Source of the DNA: Ignavibacteriota bacterium
GTDB taxonomy: Bacteria > Bacteroidota > Ignavibacteria > Ignavibacteriales > Melioribacteraceae
DNA: 64,000 nucleotides
Direction of reading: 5' to 3'
NCBI GenBank assembly: GCA_013112585.1
Contig: JABFGH010000010.1
Location: 1 to 64,000 of the forward strand
Below, in pieces: positions 63,827 through 64,000 of this stretch. The notes under the pieces were generated by a model that saw only the letters and a list, made by a program, of their open reading frames with translations, made no database searches and was not told where the DNA came from. The translations under genes and the position numbers were made by a program. Numbering within the stretch: position 1 is the first letter of the stretch; every line of letters starts with the position of its first letter.

Positions 63827-64000
63827 ATGAAGAAATTATTTTTTCTATTAGCAGCATTACTTTTTATCCTGCCGCAAACACTTATTCATCCCCAGTTTGG
63901 TATCCTCAAGAAAAAAATCAAAAAGAAAGTTGAAAACAAAGTTGAGCGAAAAGTTGATAAGGAAATTGATAAAACTATTGACGATGCGCTTGACGGGAAT
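63827..64000 (+). CDS. 5' part of a secreted protein with a Lys/Glu-rich helix
   Basis: ATG 63827 follows a CGGAGGT ribosome-binding site. The visible 58 residues begin with a signal peptide (LFFLLAALLFILPQTLIHPQ) and continue with a charged repeat, KKKIKKKVENKVERKVDKEIDK, that probably forms an amphipathic helix. The gene runs off the right edge, so no family can be assigned. Confidence 0.75.
   Translation, partial: MKKLFFLLAALLFILPQTLIHPQFGILKKKIKKKVENKVERKVDKEIDKTIDDALDGN

Overview
The window looks like a chromosomal segment of a low-GC, Gram-negative bacterium of the Bacteroidota/Chlorobiota side, most probably an Ignavibacteria-type organism. This rests on several proteins ending in the type IX secretion sorting domain (NYPNPFNPTT...GIYIYRL...), a gingipain-family (C25) PorU-like peptidase, GWxTD and WG-repeat proteins, and intergenic filler repeats. 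The taxonomic call is an inference from protein style, not from a marker search.

Left edge (1-705): the 3' end of a group II intron (domains V and VI) runs directly into a tandem array of a ~213-bp unit. Next, 695-8856 (all minus strand) holds bacteriohemerythrin, beta-barrel-like proteins, a toxin-antitoxin pair whose toxin has an in-frame stop, a YcaQ-like DNA glycosylase, a WG-repeat protein, a beta-lactamase-like serine hydrolase and a secreted GH27-like glycosidase whose sorting domain carries an in-frame 84-bp palindromic repeat. Then come a SulP transporter and a MoxR-like ATPase/VWA protein pair (9272-14149).

The plus-strand housekeeping block (14310-26309) has alr, a hypothetical gene, a mannose-1-phosphate guanylyltransferase, an RpiB/LacA-like protein without the usual cysteine, pyrK-pyrD-folC, rho, a GWxTD protein, pdxA, a methyltransferase and ftsE. 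Adk and tadA with a tRNA-Arg lie on the minus strand. An aromatic amino acid cluster follows (27801-32118): an aminotransferase, a four-domain chorismate mutase/prephenate dehydratase/ACT/DAHP synthase fusion, and prephenate dehydrogenase. A DinJ/YafQ module and a second tRNA-Arg sit after it.

From 34047 to 42969 a surface-polysaccharide cluster (three glycosyltransferases, a methyltransferase, a flippase, an O-antigen ligase-like protein and a heparinase II/III-like protein) leads into the 1908-residue C25 peptidase. In type IX systems cargo is attached to a surface polysaccharide, so this neighbourhood is functionally suggestive. GlmS, a cyclic-2,3-diphosphoglycerate-synthetase-like GTPase, carbamate kinase and ornithine carbamoyltransferase follow.

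Towards the right edge, tRNA-Phe is followed by two further copies of its 3' end sequence that bracket an hsdM remnant, radC and an ORF6N/PLD-like gene. This looks like a small decayed island. Three secreted proteins with sorting domains, two small periplasmic or secreted proteins and the 5' end of another secreted protein complete the window.

The most unusual items are the aromatic-pathway fusion, two unrelated intergenic repeats inserted in frame at the same loop of two sorting domains, the tRNA-Phe-linked cassette, and the GTPase/carbamate kinase/OTC cluster. No CRISPR array, rRNA or complete transposase gene was found.
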